Part shown: in pieces, positions 60,360 through 64,000 of the stretch
Numbering within the stretch: position 1 is the first letter of the stretch
Layout of the letters: every line of letters starts with the position of its first letter
DNA from: Toxonevra muliebris
Lineage: Eukaryota; Arthropoda; Insecta; Diptera; Pallopteridae
Assembly (NCBI GenBank): GCA_963691655.1
Contig: OY829326.1
Location: 26,152,878 to 26,216,877 of the forward strand
Reading direction: 5' to 3'
DNA length: 64,000 nt
Notes under the pieces: model-generated
What the model was told of the DNA's origin: nothing
Seen by the model: only the letters and a program-made list of their open reading frames with translations
Database searches by the model: none
Made by a program: the position numbers and the translations under genes

Positions 60360-63300
60360 ATTGTCTATGTATAGGTGGCCACCGCTGCTTTAGAGTAAAT
60401 TGCTGGTTAACGGAGTAGCAGGCTAAAAATGTAACACAAATTACTCTACAATAACAAAATATACGACATTTGCTTTTACCCACACTTTACTCTTTTACTC
60501 TCGTTTGACCTTTGAGTATAATATTTGTTACTCTATTACTCTGGGTAAGAGAGAAAATCAGTGTTGCCTACTTCTTTGTATTTTGTATTTGTACGACAAC
60601 AAAAAATGAAAAAACAAAAGTTTTGTTGCTAGCGCATTCAATTGGGAACATTGATCACAGAGAGTGCACTCTCTGAGTTTCTAAGGTAAAAAATTACTTT
60701 TTTACTCCGTTAATCAGAATGTGAGCACATATAATTTTAACATTGTTATTGTTAATGCTTTTGCGAGTGCTACTCTTATGAGAGCTCAGTTATGAAAGAG
60801 TACAAATTTTACTCTCAGATTAGGAGAGGCAGAAAAAATTAAATTTTATAAAAAAATCTGTACAAAGATATTAATTTATTATAGAATATTGTCATTTACA
60901 TCGATTTAAAGGAAATAAAACTAAGAGTCTTAAAAAATTATTATTATATGAAATATTTCTGCAGAAAATATCATAAAAATGTCAATTCAAGTTAAGTTAT
61001 TTAAGCAAAAAAAAAAACGGTTTCAATTTCTAAAGAATCATTTAAAAAAACACAAATTCAGTGTAAAATCAAATTAAACAAAATAATTCTTTAAGCAGTT
61101 GTTGATTGAACTTGTTTAAGGAGAAAATGGAAATTTTGTTCCATTTAAATATTTTAAACTTTGACTTTGTGGACTACGAGAAAAAAAGATAGTTAAATTG
61201 ACATTATAATTTTAAAACTCCCGAGAATTTTCGGATATTCAAAAGATAGTTCATGTTAATTTATTTATTTATTTATATTTATTTATTGATATTGAATAGA
61301 TGGCAAAAAAAATAAAAAAAAAACAATAATTGTAGTTGAAATGCCTCTTTATTATGAAAAATTTATTTATTTTGTAAATAAATAAATAAATGAAATTTAT
61401 AAATGGATAATGCAATCAGGACTTTATAGCCAGTGAGCAAAAAACTCAAACCGAAACAATAATAAAAGCAACAATTTAATGAAACGAACAAAAAAAAAAA
61501 AAAAGCTTACATATTTGTAAATATGCATGTATTTAATTTAACAAAATTAAACGAAATGGAAATTCTCCACACCATCAGAAAATTAAAATAAACGTGTTAT
61601 CTATTTTGAATTTTAAATTTAAAATGATTTATTTTTCGCTACTTTTTTTTTTTTTTTTGCGTGAATTTTTTAACAAAATATTTTAATATTTTTTATATAA
61701 CAACGAAAACTAGGTTAAGGTTCAGTAAAAAAAATTGATAAAAGAATATATAAAAATTTTAAAAGCGTAATATGCTTTTTTTTTATTAATATTTGTTCTT
61801 ACTACTTCCCTTTCGTGTTAGTTTTACATGTGCTTTTACTTTTAGTATATCCTTTAGCGCTCTTATATTATCCTTATTTTTTGTTGTACCAAGAGTTAAA
61901 CGACATAAAATCTTAGTAATGGAAATATTCTGAAACGCATATCATCACACACACACACACACACACATAAAAAAGGGATATGATTGGCATATTATTGCCA
62001 TTGTTTGGCAGCTGTTAACAGCTTCCGGTCTTGTTGTCGTATATTGTTATCCTTTTTGACATTTTTACCCAAATTGTGCTTCTATTGCTGCTGCTGCTGC
62101 CACTCCTAAGTTTTTCTTCTTTCTCTTCTATATTTTCTAGGATTATTAAGCTAGTAAATCTACGTAGGCTTGTACTTGCTTCTGAAATGCACAGCAATGT
62201 CCGGGAGTTAAGGATGGAAATAATAACCTAAACTAATTTAACTATTTTGATATAATTTTGTGTCACTAACATTCACGACTGTACAACTTTTTGGCATAAT
62301 ATCATAGAATTTTACTGGTTTATTAAAAAATATTTAATTTGATATTGCACCTATGCAATGCTATGGTATCTTAGACTGATCCTGAGTAAATGGTTAGTTT
62401 GTCAGCATTTTTAAAAATAAATTTATCTCACTAGTAATCGTCAATCCCCTAAGCTTATAGTTATATCTGTGGTCAAAAGCAGTAAACGCTTAAGTCTGAA
62501 AAACTCATTTCGAGTAAACACGGTTTGAAGTTAATGTGTTTGGTTGCCATTCTATGTAAGTGAATATGTTTCTTTTTTTTATAACTTTTGGTTTAAAAAA
62601 CATAAAATTTCACGTGCATGTGCATTGGAATAAGAAGAACATGATAGTATTTATAACTCAATTGTGTCTTAAGTTGACTTAAGCTTTAATTGCTTTCGAC
62701 CACAGATATAGTCATTTCAGTTTGCAGGAAAATTTAATGTGAATGATCAACGAATTTTTATTTCTTGGAGAGAGAAGAAAGAATGTGTTCTACTAGCTTA
62801 TCTATGAAGAAGCGGAAGAGGGGTAGATTTTGCAAAGCCTTCTCTCCCTCTCCCTCTTTTTCCAAAAATATATATCTCAAACATTATGATAGTTGCTCAT
62901 AGTTAAACGATTTCACTCGCAAGTATATGCAAAACAGATGCATTCATATATGTTGAGAGAAAGCAACTATAAAAGGGGAATGCCAATGTAGGGGAAACTT
63001 ACTGGGTTCTGCTCATCTTAGTTCTCTCGAACATATAACAAATCTCACTTACTCTCTCCGACTAACTGTTTACCAAACCAAACTTACTAAAACCAAACTG
63101 CTCGTTGGTGTTTGTTTTGTTATTTGTGTATGCAGATAAATCGTAGATAATTCTGAGAGATGCCGTTACTCATGTCTTCTCTCTCTCTCTTATTTATTAT
63201 TTACTCCCGTTTAAGCAATGATTTTTACAATGATGAATGCAATGCTTTGTTCAATGAGCGAATTTTAAGAAACTTTCGACGCTAACATGTTGGAATTGGT

Positions 63301-64000
63301 TTAACTGATTTTAAGTTGACTCGTCAGGTTCTTTAAATTAATATTTAGTATGATAGCGTAGCACTTCTGGATCTTCTGGAATAAGGAATAGATTAAAATT
63401 AGCACATATGTATTCAGTGTTTCCCGGAAAAATGCTAGAAGATTCATTTTTAACTTTTAGGACTAACATTTTTGAATTAGAACAGTCAATCCTTAGACGC
63501 AGCGTCTTCCTATCTCGATACCTTTTGAAAAGCTATCTAATTATAAGAAATCTAATTATGTTCCTATTAAATACTTTCTATATATAATTATATTCTTGAC
63601 CAAGGTGTTGTTGTTGTTGTAATTGTTTCGGTTTGTACTCAAAAACTTGCTGCTTTCACTGAAATCCACAACAAAAAAAATGGTTTTATCTTGCAAAATC
63701 ATTTTACATCTCCATCATTTCGAATAATTCATTTGCTACCCGGTTCCCAGAAGTCATTCGGCCATTTGTCTTTAAATATAAACATATGTACATAGCTAGA
63801 TTTTAATACATTTATTTTTTCCCTAAAGCATTGAAATTTGTCCTTGAAACTTAACCTCTTTTTCTACTTAAAGCAACGCACACGAAAGCACCAAAGCCAA
63901 CAAATTGTTTGGCAAATAAAAAAATACAAATATTTAGCAAAAAAATAAGATGAAAAAGATGAAGAAAATGTAAACGCACAAGAAATTTTTCGGTAGCATC
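60360..64000. other. Non-coding to window end
   Basis: AT-rich DNA. A (CA)n run lies at about 61948-61968. A pyrimidine-rich stretch ending cttctatattttctag at 62141 looks like a splice acceptor but leads to no recognisable exon. A short inverted pair, ggttaacggagta (60405) and tactccgttaatc (60703), may mark a small decayed element. Confidence 0.45.

Noticed and set aside
62142..62231. Terminal exon after a good pyrimidine-rich acceptor ending ttttctag
   Set aside because: The 30-codon frame that follows matches nothing known and has no linked exon; recorded only as a noncoding note.
1..64000. CRISPR arrays, bacterial operons, viral or endogenous retroviral genes, LTR pairs
   Set aside because: No regularly spaced identical repeats with unique spacers, no bacterial-type gene order, no gag/pol/env frames and no matching LTR pair with TG...CA ends were seen; the tandem arrays present have no spacers.

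Overview
The window is AT-rich, intron- or intergene-like DNA from a higher fly (Diptera, Cyclorrhapha). The evidence is a DPR-family immunoglobulin exon closest in wording to fly dpr10, an insect CYP6-type cytochrome P450 with one 61-bp intron, and insect transposons (mariner DD34D, Tc1-like DD37E, maT-like DD37D, hAT and piggyBac MITEs, Jockey- and I-type LINE fragments). A tephritid-like genome is plausible, but the species cannot be fixed from the sequence alone.

Only two host genes can be supported, both on the minus strand. At 6869-7080 there is one internal exon of a dpr gene, with clear splice sites, encoding the start of the first Ig domain of a neuronal surface recognition protein. 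At 9081-10659 there is an intact two-exon CYP6-type P450 (505 residues) with all diagnostic motifs, a TATA-like box and poly(A) signals. If the dpr 5' exons lie further right, the P450 is nested in a dpr intron in the same orientation. The remaining DNA to 64 kb would then be dpr intron or intergenic DNA.

Everything else recognisable is repeat. 1-6 kb: MITEs, a truncated hAT, three blocks of a degenerate ~31-bp minisatellite. 7.8-8.4 kb: tandem ~190-bp repeats containing (GA)n. 11.9-15.1 kb: a fold-back element with ~365-bp inverted ends, itself invaded by a SINE. 16.9-17.4 kb: a hAT MITE. 18.3-19.3 kb: a poly(A)-tailed retroelement with three 175-bp internal repeats. 21.5-23.3 kb: a ~300-bp direct duplication. 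24.5-31.8 kb: inverted copies of a ~630-bp unnamed repeat flanking a LINE fragment, a dead mariner and a dead Tc1-like element placed end to end. 37.4-41 kb: three different LINE fragments. 44.2-44.6 kb: a second copy of the SINE, which has two tRNA-like modules. 46.6-50.1 kb: a second fold-back element carrying a hAT insertion in one arm (an internal empty-site comparison proves it) and a pogo/Tigger-like element in its centre. 50.7-52.0 kb: a complete-ended but frameshifted maT element. 53.9-54.2 kb: a 78-nt hairpin that could be a microRNA precursor, and a piggyBac-type MITE. The right 9 kb holds only low-complexity DNA and minor repeats.

No bacterial-type system, virus, rRNA or CRISPR array is seen. 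The most interesting items are the two-tRNA composite SINE with perfect target duplications, the nested fold-back elements, the unnamed two-module repeat family, the 78-nt hairpin and the possible nesting of a detoxification gene in a dpr intron.
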